Shown: positions 25,001 to 35,570 of the stretch, in pieces
How positions within the stretch are numbered: the stretch's first letter is position 1
Layout: every line of letters begins with the position of its first letter
Assembly: GCA_012064415.1 (NCBI GenBank)
Contig: SSNU01000129.1
Coordinates: 277,438-341,437 of the forward strand
Direction: 5' to 3'
DNA: 64,000 bases
Source of the DNA: Gyrodactylus bullatarudis
Taxonomy: Eukaryota; Platyhelminthes; Monogenea; Gyrodactylidea; Gyrodactylidae
Program-made: the position numbers and the translations under genes
The notes under the pieces: model-generated
Database searches by the model: none
What the model was told of the DNA's origin: nothing
Seen by the model: the letters and a program-made list of their open reading frames with translations, nothing else

Positions 25001-28000
25001 TATTAGATATTGCCAGCGTTTTTGACTTGCCAAATTATGGAATATTATAGCGTAATCCTTCGTGGTTAGAGCTTACTATAGGGGATGATTTGATAAGACT
25101 TATTGATTTCAGTTCTCTGCTAAGTCTAGGAGAATTGTTCGGGGAGTTGAGTTCGAAGATAGTGGGCGTACAAATCGTTTTTGTGCAGATTGAATTTTTT
25201 TCGACCATTCTTTACCTTCAGGATCATTTTCAAATGAGTTTCTTTTGTAAATGTAGCGGTGAGATCCATTTTTTAACATTCAGCGACATGAGCTAAACAC
25301 ATTTATCTCATTTTTTTATGATCTAGAAGATTTTGATGCGCTAATTTCTATGGGGAAAACGGTTTCTCGGTTGATTTGGGAATTTGTCTATAAATGTGAT
25401 CAGACACTTTATTATCTGAATTATATCTGTATTTAAATCCATTCCGATTTTTGAATAACAGTATTTTTTTCATTCTGTATTTGTATAGAAAATTTTATAA
25501 GATGCCTACGATTAGCTGGATATATTGAAATTTCTAGGATAAAAGAATTTTATAAATTAAGGCAACACCAAACTCATGAAGAATGTTCGCTGAAACTTTC
25601 ATTTTGAACTCTATGAAAATAGATTTAAATTCAGATTAAATTATCCATATTTTTAATTCTAGATAGAAAATTCAATTTAACAAGGCTAAAAAAGGTATTT
25701 TCCATTTTCAGTTTACTGTAAAAGAAAATGATACGTATGACATGGTTGTGGGTAAAGTGTATGCTTTTGATAAGGACAGCGGTGATAATGGGAGAATCAC
25801 TTATTCCCTGGATAATTCTGATTCGGGGGAAAATAACGCATTCGCCATACGGCCGAATGATGGTCTTATCAAGGTTCGTCAAGTCTTGGATCGTGAAGAA
25901 AAAGATTAGTAAGTTGATTATCTTTAAATTTTGTACAATTTCCTGTTGACTTATTGTTCCAGTCATCAATTTCTCGTGTATGCTATTGACCAGGGTAGTG
26001 AAATAAAGATGACAGCTACAGCAACAGTTGATGTAACTGTCCTGGATATTAATGACAATGATCCAAAATTTATTGGAGTAGATGATTCGGATGTATTCCA
26101 CTTTCGAGTGTCCGAGGATGTGCCGATTGGCCATCAGATTGGAGTTATAATGACAAACGACTATGATGGTCCTGGAAATAATGATGTCCAATATCGAATG
26201 ATAACTTCATCAGTTCCCTTTATAATTAACCAACAGACAGGTGTTATTACCACAACAGAGGAGTTGGATCGTGAAAGAAAGGTTTCCTATCAATTCGCTG
26301 TTGTTGCCTTTGATAATGGTAATCCAACTGGATCATCTTCAGCAAAAGTTTCCATTGAGATTTTGGATGTTAACGATAATGATCCTATAATTGTGTTCCC
26401 ATCACAAAACGACACCACCATCAGTATATCATATAAAGAGCCTATTAATGAGGTTAGTTTTATATACCAACACTTGTTGTAGGATCATTGGCCTTTTTTG
26501 TATTTTTTTATCAAGTATTTTAGATACTGAATTCAAGGTTTAGTTAGGGTTTTTGGTGACGAAGTACTTATTAACCCTTTCGGTGCCGAGACTATTTCAC
26601 AATTTTCATAAAAACCAAAATTTAGCAAGTTATTTGCCCTATAATATTACTAATTCAGGTTCACATTGTGGGCTTCAATTTAGACTTTAATTGATCCAGA
26701 AACCTATAAAACTGGTAGAGTTATGAAGGTTTAAAAAAATTGGAAAATGGACATATATGTGCATCGGCACCGAAAGGGTTAAGTACATTTTTAATAAAAT
26801 ATCCCGGCATCTTTTTATATTAAATATAAAAGATTGCATGGTTAAATTAAGGAATTTCATTATAGATCCAAGCTCATCTGATAGATAATATATTACCAAA
26901 AATAAAAAATCTGTTCAAATAATTTGGTCCAAAAATACGGTGCTACTTATACGTATGATAGACAATGATGTGGGCCCTTTCGAGTGACCACTGTACATAA
27001 ATTTTGATAAAGTACTTATCATAGATCTATGTTTGGCCAAGTTATGATTTTTCTATTCTCCGAAAAAATAATAAACATCCCTCCTGTTGGCTTGGTTTTA
27101 AAATCTAAAAATTTCAATATTCTTTTTGAGAGCTTGCGATTAAATTTTAATATTTTTCTGCTGCTTTGAAGATTATTGAACAAACATTTCCCAGTTTTAG
27201 TCATTTTAGAGCAATTTCCAAATCGGAAGTAAAATCATTTGAACAAATAAATTGCATTATTTCATTTTGTCATAAATATATTGCAAGATATTTAAAAGTA
27301 ATTAGTTTTTCTATCAACATGGATTCCTTCAAGGAAAATAATCCTATTTCAATTATTTAACCGTATTGACTGTCAAAAATTTACAGATAGGTTCTTGCGT
27401 TTCAGATACCGGGGTTCATACATGACTAAATTAACTTTTTTCAGTGATCCTTAAACACTTCTTCGAAATAGTCACAATATACATTTTCGTTCTTGGTATA
27501 TTTTTGTGAGCCAAACCTTGATTTATTTTATCAACAATAAAAGATGATAAAGTTCATTTCCATGAAAGCTTGAATAGCTAATTCAAAACAAGGCCTATTC
27601 TTTTAACATGATATTCATAAGCAATTCCATCAGGATTGTATGAGGTGATAAGAAATCTTTTTTGACGATCACTGACTAGTCAGTGACTATTTTTACCTAT
27701 AAAATTCGATAATTAATTTACAAGATAGCTTGTCTAAGTTCTGCCATTGCCCTTCGCGTGATTGACACCTCAAGAATCATACAAGGAAGCCGAATATCGC
27801 GATTAATACCCACAGATCTTTGATAATCGAACTTTCATTGATTCTCAGGTACAGTAAAAATGATCAAGAAATCGAAATTCAACACCCAAACGATAATAAG
27901 GCGAAGAGTGAGAGAATCTAGAATCGATTTTCTTCTCTTTTGTGTTGATATTGAAAGATTTCTTTTAACCACTCTCCCAACTTCAAATTAATAAAAAATA

Positions 28001-31000
28001 TCAGTTCAAAGAATGGGTTTGTGAATTTCTTGTGAATCTTTCCTGGAAATTTTTTCCTTCTATTAGTTAAGAAACATCTGGATTACTAAAAATTCTTTAT
28101 CAAATTCGAATTCTCGATAATTTAAAAAAATCATTTCAAATTAGATTTCAAACTTTGTATCAACTAGCTTTACGTTTCGCATTTGTACTTTGTTAAAAGT
28201 TTCACTTTTTTTGAAATCGAAACATTTTTATTTATATACAGATATATAGAGATTAATTATTGTAAAATTAATGTGCCCGGTGTAGGAGGATTTAAACCTA
28301 GTCCCGAAAGTAAGAGGGTCCGAATGAGAGGTGAGAGGGATACCACTACGCCACAACGGGCATTATGGTAAGTAGTAGTTACAATAAAATCTTTCTCACT
28401 AACAAATTTTATTATCTGTAGAGACTAAATTATTCTTTTATTTATTCCCTCGTAGAAATGAAAATAAGAATTTCGTCAAAGAAATAGAAACGAGAAGATA
28501 TGAATAAACAGGAAGCATATAATTTAAATGGGAGAGTACTCTCTCTATAGTCAACTCATTCCCCTTTGATGAGAAGAAGAAATTCAAGTTTTAGCACTAC
28601 AGTTTATCAGGAATGTACTTGGAGAGAATTCACTTGTTTCCTCAATCATTCTGTTCGAGCTATTTTAAGGAAAATAGATAAAAAGTTCATTACTACTAGC
28701 ATTCTCCAACAATTACGAAAGATAGGCCTTGAGGATATTCTCATCAGCCAAAAACACATATTGCTAAAATCGAAATATTTTGTCCCTAATTATATCTAGA
28801 TTTGATTATTAGCCTGATATGAAGATAAGAATTGGCAATTTTCACAAAAAACTAAACATTTTTCACTAGATTGACAGAAATAAAATTATTAACGAAATTA
28901 AGATCTTCAAAATTTTTGTTAATTACAGACAATTGAAGCGATTAAATTTGGATATTTTGGATCAACATTTGGCCACAGAAATTCAGATCAATTAGTTATT
29001 ATTGGGGGAAATTAAACCATCTTAATTTTCCGATCCTCATGAAAAAAATCTAAATAATATATAAGATGCTTTGATCAAATTCGGATTTTTTTTCCAATAA
29101 TAATCCCAAATCTCGGTATCATACTGCTTAAAATCTTCGAAATCGATAAAAATTTAATCTCAATAGTTTTAAAAGTTTAAATTTGGTGCATTTTGTAAGT
29201 TGAAATATGGCTCAATTTACGTCTGATTGAAATTTCTCAGAAATATTTTTTTATTTTTATAACTTATGAGTTCATTTATCATCAACAAATTCACAAGGTT
29301 TTTTGTTCCTGGCTATCCGATGAAAAATATCAACTCAGTTCATGTCTAGGAAGCCCTTTTCACTTTTCACAATTATTTTCAGAATAGCCCTAGAAAATAA
29401 TTTTTATTCATGAATAAGGCCTAATAAATGTACTTACAAGTGAATACGTTGTAGTTCATTGGTAAGATAACTTGAACGAGTTTCATATCACAAATAACTT
29501 GAAAATAATTTGTTAATTTGAAACTTACAGGTCATTGCAAAAATTGAGGCCAGAGACGCTGATGAAGGAATCAATGGACAAATTCATTACAGTTACTTTA
29601 ATCATATACCAAAGTATCTCTTTCAAATAGACGAAATCACAGGAGAACTCCGGGTTGTTAATGAAATGCACAAAGAGGATATAGGCAAATATTCTTGTGA
29701 AATACATGTCCAGGATTCTGGAATTCCAGCTAGAACAACCACGGTCAATCTAATTGTAAAGGTATGTTTTAATGTTTGACGATTAAAATTAAGTAACTTT
29801 GGAAATGATTTCAAGGTTGACGATTCAATACCACGGAGTACCTCATGGCTAAGTGTCAAGGAGAAAATCAAGAATAACCAAGCCTTCTTGATGAAGAGGG
29901 GAAAATTTGATCGAGTTGACGAGGAGAATTGGATAACACCTGGAAATATTCTAATCGTCATTGTTGGCCTAGTCTGCAGTGTGATTATAGTTCTTCTTGG
30001 TTTAACAATGTACATGTGCAAGAAACGAGGCTATCTTAACCAGGTAAATGAAATCTACAAAATGGAACTCCACGATGCAGAGTACACAGATCAGAATCCG
30101 AGGACTACACCAGTTCTATACACTTCTCTTGGGGAAGGTAAACGATTTGCCTATCAAACCACGAATTTTTCCGAAGACGCCCCAAGAAATAATTATTATC
30201 CCTATCCAGAAGCTATTCATGATAATATGGACTACTCACTGCGCTCATTCAGTACAGACCAGACCTCTGAGAGATCTGACAACATGAGCAATAAGAAAAA
30301 GGTTTACTTTTCCATTGTTAATAATGAGAAGCATCCGACAAATCAACATATCGTGAGTTTTTGCATTTTTAATCATAAATAAAAGGATTTGAAAATTTTC
30401 ATGAAATTCGTTTTTAATACGAATCGAAGAGATTCAACTCATCTTTCTTGAAATATTTATACTAAATATATTTTTTCCCGAACAAAATAAAAAGGATTTT
30501 CATAAATTAAATTCGAAAATTATGTTGTTCGGATATCTGTAAATCCCATTTTCACAGAATTCTTTAAAACGCATTAAAATTTTCAAAAAGGGTGAGGATA
30601 TTTAGCAACAAAATTTTAAATAACTATCAAAATAATTCTCATCCGAAAAGTCATACAGATTGCTCAGAAACGTGATTTTTATCAATTATCGTAGTAAAAT
30701 TCATTCAAAATTTGTTCGCGCGACTTTAAAAAATTTAATTTTCAAATGAGATTTTGTATATCAGAACAAAATATTTAATTGAAAAGGATTTTTTTCTCAA
30801 AATTTAATTTTCTATTGAATGAGCAAATAAACGAAAAAAATTATTACCCTACTAAAGCTAGTTGACATGAAGATTTTTCTCCGAATTCACGGGAAAAGAT
30901 CGTTTTTGAATTCTAAAATGGAATGAGCTTATAAGTTGTGGATATTTTTTAAAAATCCGAAAAAAAATTCAAAAATAATATTTTACAAATTTTGAATGAA

Positions 31001-32989
31001 GTATAGTAAAAGTTGAAAAATATAAGAATATAATTATGTGTGAGCTGAAAAAAACACCAAAACTCTTCAATAAGTAGCAACAGTGAAGAAAGGTGAAAAA
31101 GCTCACATAGGCCAGGGGGTTATAAGAGAAGTTTTTCTGAACACACAGATTTGGCTTAAAGTGATTGATTAAGAATTTCTCTTTCATTCAAAATTTGTAA
31201 AATATTATTTTCAATGAATTTTAAACTTTTATAAAAGTTATTATTTATGTGTCACTACTGATTAACCATAAAGAAATGTACATTTGGTGAATAAAACATC
31301 TTTTCTCATATATCTAAATATAAGTATTGATATTTTGGATCATAATTAGAATTTGGCCATAGAGATGGCAAAGATATTACTGTTTCCGAGAAAAATTTAA
31401 ACTTTCAGATTTTGGATAATTTGCCTATGTGATAATCAAAAAATGGTTCTATATCGCTTAATAATGAGGAATTTCAGTGAACTTCAGCAGGGAAACTCGA
31501 ATTCTTCGTCTAATGATGATACAAAACATCAGTACTCAACTGCTTTGGATCATCGCAATCGATAAAAATTTTGGGCTTAAAAGTTGAAAAAGTGAACATT
31601 TGATGCATTTTCGAAATTGAAGAATTGACCTAATTTTGATCAGATTGAATTTTTTTCGGATTTTTTAAAATATTATATCATTCCATTTTAGAATTCAAAA
31701 AACGATTTTTGCCCGTGAATCAGGAGAAAAATATTGAGATTTTTGTAAAAATAGTATAATCTCATCTTCATGTCAATTAGGTTTACTACTAGGTTTTTAC
31801 TAATGTAACCACCATTTAGTTTACCACAAAATTATAAATTGATATTGTAATACTGTAGTCACCTAGGTTATTATCTTCATCTGATCTCATAATATTATTA
31901 TGCCTTACCTATATACTCTTTCTTGAACTGAATAAACTGCAAGACAACCCAAGGCATTTAATCAATTTATTCCTTTAAACAGCTGTGTCATTGTTAAAAT
32001 GGATTATCGAATTTTACAAATATACAGATTAAATTTCACTTGAATACATTTGTTATTCATTAATACAGCATTGATGCATTTTAAACGTAAATTTTTTCAG
32101 GATAAAGTACAAGGAGCCCTGTCCAACGAGTACACAGCATTAGGTAAGATTATTATTTCCTCTGCATGAAAAAATTTATGGTCTTTACGAAAATAAGTTA
32201 GAAATCTAAACTTAATTGACATGAAGATGATTGTTTATTTAGAAAAATTTTTCTTCGGAAAGTCAGCAAAAAGTCAGTCGAATTCCGTCATAAAATAGGC
32301 CAATAAGTTGTGGAAATTGAAAAAAATTTTCTGAAAATATCCAATCTGACCAAAATTGGCCTATTTTATTACGGAATTCGAAAAAGTAAGATTTTTTTCG
32401 AAGAAAAATATTGAGTTTTTTGTAAATAAGAGTAAACTCTCATCTTCATGTCAACTAGCTTTATGATCTTTGCAAAAATTTCAATCATCAAGAATTCGAA
32501 TAAGTTTATGCGATTTTTAGGAATCCATATCATATTAAGGTAACATCGCCTTTACCAATTTCTATTGGACGTCAAATTCTCTTTTTGAACTTAGAGCTGA
32601 AAATTTTGCTGATTTGAAATTGACGTCTCAGAATCAATGAAACTTCGATAAATCAATAAAAATATTTAGCTCAAAAAATAGAAACTTGGCGTTGAATCTA
32701 AATTTGAAAAATGACCATATTTCTCTTAAAATTATTTATTTCAGTTAAATTTACAAATTTTTAGTTTATTTTATTTTCGTTTCAAGTATCAATGAATAAT
32801 CCAGACCTTGGCAAAAGAGAAGTCTCATGCGATGACCTTACCTCAGCAAATAAAAATCTTTATTACATTCTCTGTCCGAATGAGAAGCTCTCCAATGATG
32901 GAAATTCCGTGGGCAAAACCAATAATAATAATACTACGAGTCTTCCAGGAAAAACCACATTTAATGCATCAACAGAAGGTTTCGTTTAA
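10088..32989 (+). CDS. Transmembrane cadherin / protocadherin-like protein, seven EC repeats
   Basis: Calcium-dependent cell-adhesion receptor. Exons 10088-10686, 12134-12377, 18344-18661, 19539-19886, 19945-20055, 25712-25908, 25963-26452, 29531-29761, 29816-30352, 32101-32143 and 32787-32989 join in phase into 1106 aa. Signal peptide MLTCIGFVYLATFALS. Cadherin linker motifs occur in order: DLNDNSPKF (about residue 155), DKNDNHPIF (285), DENDEAPQI (392), DINDNCPEF (528), DINDNDPKF (632) and DVNDNDPII (735). A seventh repeat contains ARDADEGINGQ. EC1 holds a cysteine-rich loop (ICYDD..ECCQSRKREC), as in protocadherin first repeats; DENDEAP departs from DxNDN. One membrane segment (NILIVIVGLVCSVIIVLLGL, about 889-913) precedes a roughly 190-residue tail that is Tyr- and Asn-rich. 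I see no catenin-binding motif. Exon junctions fall inside repeats. The introns total about 19.6 kb and carry most of the transposon relics of the window. The orthologous fly gene was not identified. Confidence 0.93.
11237..11760. repeat. MITE of the GTTGACATGAAG family, GGGAATCTATGA subtype
   Basis: In cadherin intron 1. The left end CTAAAGTTGGTTGACATGAAG is followed by the subterminal gggaatctatgatttttacg. An inverted copy of the inner arm (gaatcctactgatgttgccc / ggtgagtaggattc, and the ..ccatatttttcat.. segment) lies at about 11620-11740. The same subtype occurs at 60240-60880. Confidence 0.6.
12955..13040. repeat. Left-end fragment of the GGGAATCTATGA MITE subtype
   Basis: Reads ..aggaatctatgattttttcg then aaaacctcgattttttcatc, matching the 5' arm of the copies at 11240 and 60260. 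No matching right end was found nearby. Confidence 0.45.
13801..13860. repeat. Left terminus of the GTTGACATGAAG MITE family
   Basis: Carries CTAAAGCTAGTTGACATGAAG followed by the AT-rich subterminal region with ttttcacaaaaaactcagc. A confident right terminus was not found. Confidence 0.6.
15136..15595. repeat. Diverged direct repeat pair in cadherin intron 2
   Basis: About 15145-15238 and 15500-15590 share gagcttcctttcggaaaaat / gagctttcttttgaaaaaat, then atatatcatta, acttctcttctgtgt and gccaaaagcaaaa. The copies differ by several indels and substitutions. Confidence 0.7.
16155..16205 (-). repeat. Penelope-like terminal motif, copy 1
   Basis: Minus-strand copy of the recurrent unit GTCGGT..GGTC..GAGAACCGACGAAAATAAAG..CACCAA, here with several substitutions. 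See copies at 43221, 59294 and 60432. Confidence 0.55.
16688..16740. repeat. Left terminus of the GTTGACATGAAG MITE family
   Basis: Reads CTAAAGCTAGTTGACATCAAG then atggaaattcaccatttt, one base different from the family terminus. Confidence 0.55.
18126..18191 (+). pseudogene. Relic of a repeat-encoded ORF (QQ..F.EIRQ motif)
   Basis: Encodes MIPGQQPKNIFDEIRQPMSS before a stop. The same short peptide signature, MTSSQQAQNNFEEIRQLLSS, occurs at 60512, just downstream of a Penelope-like terminus. Conservation between two independent copies suggests the start of a transposon ORF. It lies in cadherin intron 2 just before exon 3 and is not part of the cadherin. Confidence 0.45.
20559..20600 (-). repeat. 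Penelope-like terminal motif, GC-rich subtype, copy 1
   Basis: On the minus strand reads CCCGGGATTAAGTCTGAAGA then GACCCGGCGAAATAAAAC. It contains CTGAAGA and GAAA blocks like a degenerate hammerhead core, although the flanking complementary segments are not in the classical order. A second copy at 61048-61088 is followed by the same downstream sequence. Confidence 0.55.
21105..21270 (-). pseudogene. TE-derived coding relic, homologous to 61104-61298
   Basis: Minus-strand translation contains RHSGQLLMDGFLK, matching RYSGQLLIDEFLK at about 61200-61275. Nucleotide similarity also covers the tttctgc(t/c)cttccattg and gtttccaggc(t/g)g segments. Each copy follows a GC-rich Penelope-like terminus. 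The family of the encoded protein is not recognised. Confidence 0.5.
22683..23067. mobile_element. 385-bp element with perfect 104-bp inverted repeats; candidate Penelope-derived terminus pair
   Basis: Arms at 22683-22786 and 22964-23067 are exact reverse complements over 104 bp around a 177-bp AT-rich spacer with no ORF. The right arm reads CACTGAAGAAGGCGTGTGAA, then GACAATCACCGTCGAAACG. CTGAAGA fits the hammerhead CUGANGA block and CGAAAC the GAAA block, and the intervening segment can form an imperfect hairpin (GGCGTG against CACCGTC). Known Penelope-like retroelements carry hammerhead motifs in their terminal repeats, which can be inverted. The assignment is inference. A DNA-transposon MITE is the alternative, but I saw no clear target-site duplication. 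Confidence 0.65.
26575..26778. mobile_element. piggyBac-type MITE with TTAA target duplication
   Basis: A 204-bp element in cadherin intron 7. Inverted termini are CCCTTTCGGTGCCGA at the left and its exact reverse complement at the right. It is flanked on both sides by TTAA (26571-26574 and 26779-26782), the insertion signature of piggyBac transposases. The interior is AT-rich and non-coding. Confidence 0.88.
28145..28175. repeat. Right terminus of the GTTGACATGAAG MITE family
   Basis: Reads gtatcaactagctttacg, the reverse complement of the family terminus with one change. The left partner is uncertain. Confidence 0.45.
28274..28362 (-). repeat. tRNA-like sequence, probably tRNA-derived repeat rather than a functional tRNA
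   Basis: On the minus strand, TGCCCG at the 5' end pairs with CGGGCA at the 3' end. TGGCGTAGTGGTA fits the pol III A box and GGTTTAAATCC is a weakened B box (the consensus C and G are changed). The element is 89 nt. The T stem pairs at only three positions and no clean anticodon stem is found. A decayed tRNA or the head of a tRNA-derived SINE fits best. Confidence 0.6.
30853..31785. mobile_element. 933-bp TA-flanked MITE, GTTGACATGAAG family (long copy)
   Basis: In cadherin intron 9. The left end is TA-AAGCTAGTTGACATGAAGAT and the right end is its reverse complement with a few changes. The inverted similarity continues inward through CACGGG..AAAATCGTTTT and gaattctaaaatggaatg. The left arm lacks about 33 bp present in the right arm. 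No transposase ORF is present, so it is non-autonomous. TA flanks suggest Tc1/mariner mobilisation. Confidence 0.8.
32207..32463. mobile_element. 257-bp TA-flanked MITE, GTTGACATGAAG family (short copy)
   Basis: In cadherin intron 10, the last intron. Termini are TAAACTTAATTGACATGAAG at the left and CATGTCAACTAGCTTTA at the right. The two halves are complementary over most of the length (for example aattccgtcataaaataggc against cctattttattacggaatt), so the element is close to a single hairpin. Confidence 0.8.
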
Positions 32990-33337
32990 CCTAATTGAAA
33001 GAGTGAATTTTAATTGAATACCAAATAGGACAACATGATAATTTCAAATAGAAATATGAAACATTATCTGTAAATAATAATAAAAAACGTGTAAAAGCAC
33101 AAATCAGATTCCTTGTAAATAGGAAATTAAAATATTCAACAGATTAATAAATTTATTACTGAATCAAGTACTGTTACCACTATATTAATATAATAATAAT
33201 TGTGATACTACATATGTATCAATTTATATTTTTTAATCAAAACATTACACTCATATCAATTTAAAAATGATTCATTCATGCATATTTGTTAGGTACAGAA
33301 GCAAATTAAATTTTCATTCTTCTAAGCCTTAGAATTT

Positions 33338-34249
33338 AAGGCTATTTCAAAAGTTCTCAACAAGAATCAATCATCCACCCTGAGTAGTAGACTGGGTCCC
33401 TATTTTTTAATTTTTGCAGAATAAAAATTTCGAGTTCAGTTTCACAACAAATCGGATGCGAAGATCACGATTTAATAATCAGTATAATTTTACAACCTTC
33501 GCCGGCGCTTTTGGAACTTTTGAGTTTGTGCTATTATGTGGTTACTAAAAAGTATGGTGACGAAAAAATAATTCGTAAAATTTGTTTTTAAACAAATTTT
33601 TTGTGATAGAAATTTATGTATGAAAAAAAAGAATTCAAGTTATCTATATAAACTGATTTTCACTTAAGGTTTCTCAAAGTTAATTTTACTAATAATTGCT
33701 GATATTTAAAAAAATAGAATATATTTATTGGATTAAATAAAGAAAATCTTTTTTTTCATATTAATAGGAAAGTTTTTTCGAACATTTATCACAGAGTTTA
33801 TATACATTTCTGCTATCAACACCACACACTTTTTGTGATGCTGCGGTCGAGATTTGGATAACTCTTTCAACAGACTGGCTATTAGAAGGAATGTCTGTAA
33901 ATTATTTATTTACTATTTCATCCCAAGGAACATTTTTCAAAACTGCTGGGAATCCAAATTTTGAATTATTAGAATCAATCATTTAAAAGTAATGCTTTGC
34001 TTCTGAGTTTATATCTGGCAGCTCATAGTTAACATGGTCATTCATGGATTCATACTTACAAGTATTTCAAGTGCCAAACTTCTCACTTACGATCTATTGT
34101 CGACTATCATTGATAAAATAATCATTTCCGGGTGAGAATGATATCTATTTCTAACCAATGATTTAACTGCACTTCTGCTCATTTTTATATCATCAAAATT
34201 AAGGCTATTTCAAAAGTTCTCAACAAGAATCAATCATCCACCCTGAGTA
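33338..34249. repeat. 912-bp interval bounded by 49-bp direct repeats
   Basis: An identical 49-bp sequence (AAGGCTATTTCAAAAGTTCT ... CATCCACCCTGAGTA) occurs at 33338-33386 and 34201-34249 in the same orientation. Between the copies lies the transposon-like coding relic at 33775-33995. The direct repeats could be short LTRs, a long target duplication or a local duplication. Confidence 0.75.
33775..33995 (-). pseudogene. Decayed coding relic, probably transposon-associated
   Basis: Minus-strand translation is protein-like on both sides of one stop: NSKFGFPAVLKNVPWDEIVN, stop, then IPSNSQSVERVIQISTAASQ followed by KVCGVDSRNVY. The SQSVER..AS..VCG..R pattern recalls proteins encoded by dispersed repeats in arthropods, from memory only. 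No start codon or full domain remains. Confidence 0.4.
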
Positions 34250-35570
34250 CTACTCAGTGAGTAGTAGTTATCATTAAAACCAACAGGACTTGATTATTCC
34301 AAGTAGAGAACAGACTGTGAAAGTTAATGCGGTACTGCTCCAACAAATGAGTAATAGATTTTTTTCCATTTATGGCAAATATTTCACGTTTTTTGTGCGT
34401 GAGAATTCACCCATCTTGTATACTTTAGAAGGTTTTTCTTATTAAAAAACTCTACTTTTAAGTACAAGACAAAATTTTTCACTTCTTTGGATTTTCGTTT
34501 TATTTTGTAAATAAATTAATTTTATAATTCAGTTTGAAACATAAAAAATTCATGATAGCATCATACAATGTATAATATACATAAAGTCAATGGCTACCCT
34601 AGTCCAAAGAAATTAGAGGGTAATATATCGCTATAACAATTATAATTTATAAAGATACTAATATTATTATGATATGATGAGGGATTATAGGGATAACTTA
34701 AAAATATGATCTTACAGACTTTAAAAATAATCCTTTTCTCTGCAAAACCATTCAAGCTCTAAATCAAGGCACATAAGAATCTCTCTAAAGAACTTGAAAA
34801 ATACATTTTGTGATTTAAAAAATTCCTTATTTGAAAAGATTTCGAATTATATTATTTCTAATTTTCATTTTAAACAACAACAAAAAAATTTACAGCAAAT
34901 GATTCTTGAACAGAAAATGCAACCAACATTCTGTAGACTCGAAGGAAAAAGGCTTCAGAAAGTAAAATAATATTTATTAATGGATGACAGTTGTATCATC
35001 GCATTTATCTATAGAAACAATTATCGTTAAAAATCCTATGCTTGACAAGGACGACATAAACCCATAAAATGAGGGAATGAACAAAGCAATCACACATTCT
35101 TAAATTTTCCACTAATTGAAACGGGAAAAGAAATCTGATACTTCTCAATGAAAATTTAATAGTGGTGGATTATATTTCTATTTTTTGTCAGAGTTATACC
35201 ATATAAATCACTTTGCTTTACAAATATTTGTTCCTTGGTAAGGAATTCTCACAAAAACAAAATGAATTTCATTTATTTTTAAATCATAACTACTTAAAAG
35301 TAGAATTGAATTGATGGAGTATGGTGGAAAAATTCATTAGGAAATGTAAATTGACTGATTAATGTGTTTTTTCAAGTTTATACAACATTTACATGGACTT
35401 AGAACTACGAAAATATTTCAACGGAATTTAATTTAGCTAATAAATTTAAATTTAATAATATAAAATGTAACCAATCAAACAATTTTCCGTATTAAAACTT
35501 GTTTTTGTTTTAATTAAATTTCTATTACTGTTCAATTTGAAACCTTCCAGTTGGCACAAGTCTGTCGACG

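Larger units (their letters stand above)
32990..35570. other. Intergenic region between cadherin and COPA
   Basis: Holds the cadherin 3' UTR, a repeat-flanked coding relic (33338-34249) and AT-rich sequence that should include the COPA promoter. I see no intact gene. Confidence 0.6.

Noticed and set aside
25631..26191. Long minus-strand ORF (186 aa)
   Set aside because: Antisense to cadherin exons 6 and 7, which carry clear cadherin motifs on the plus strand.
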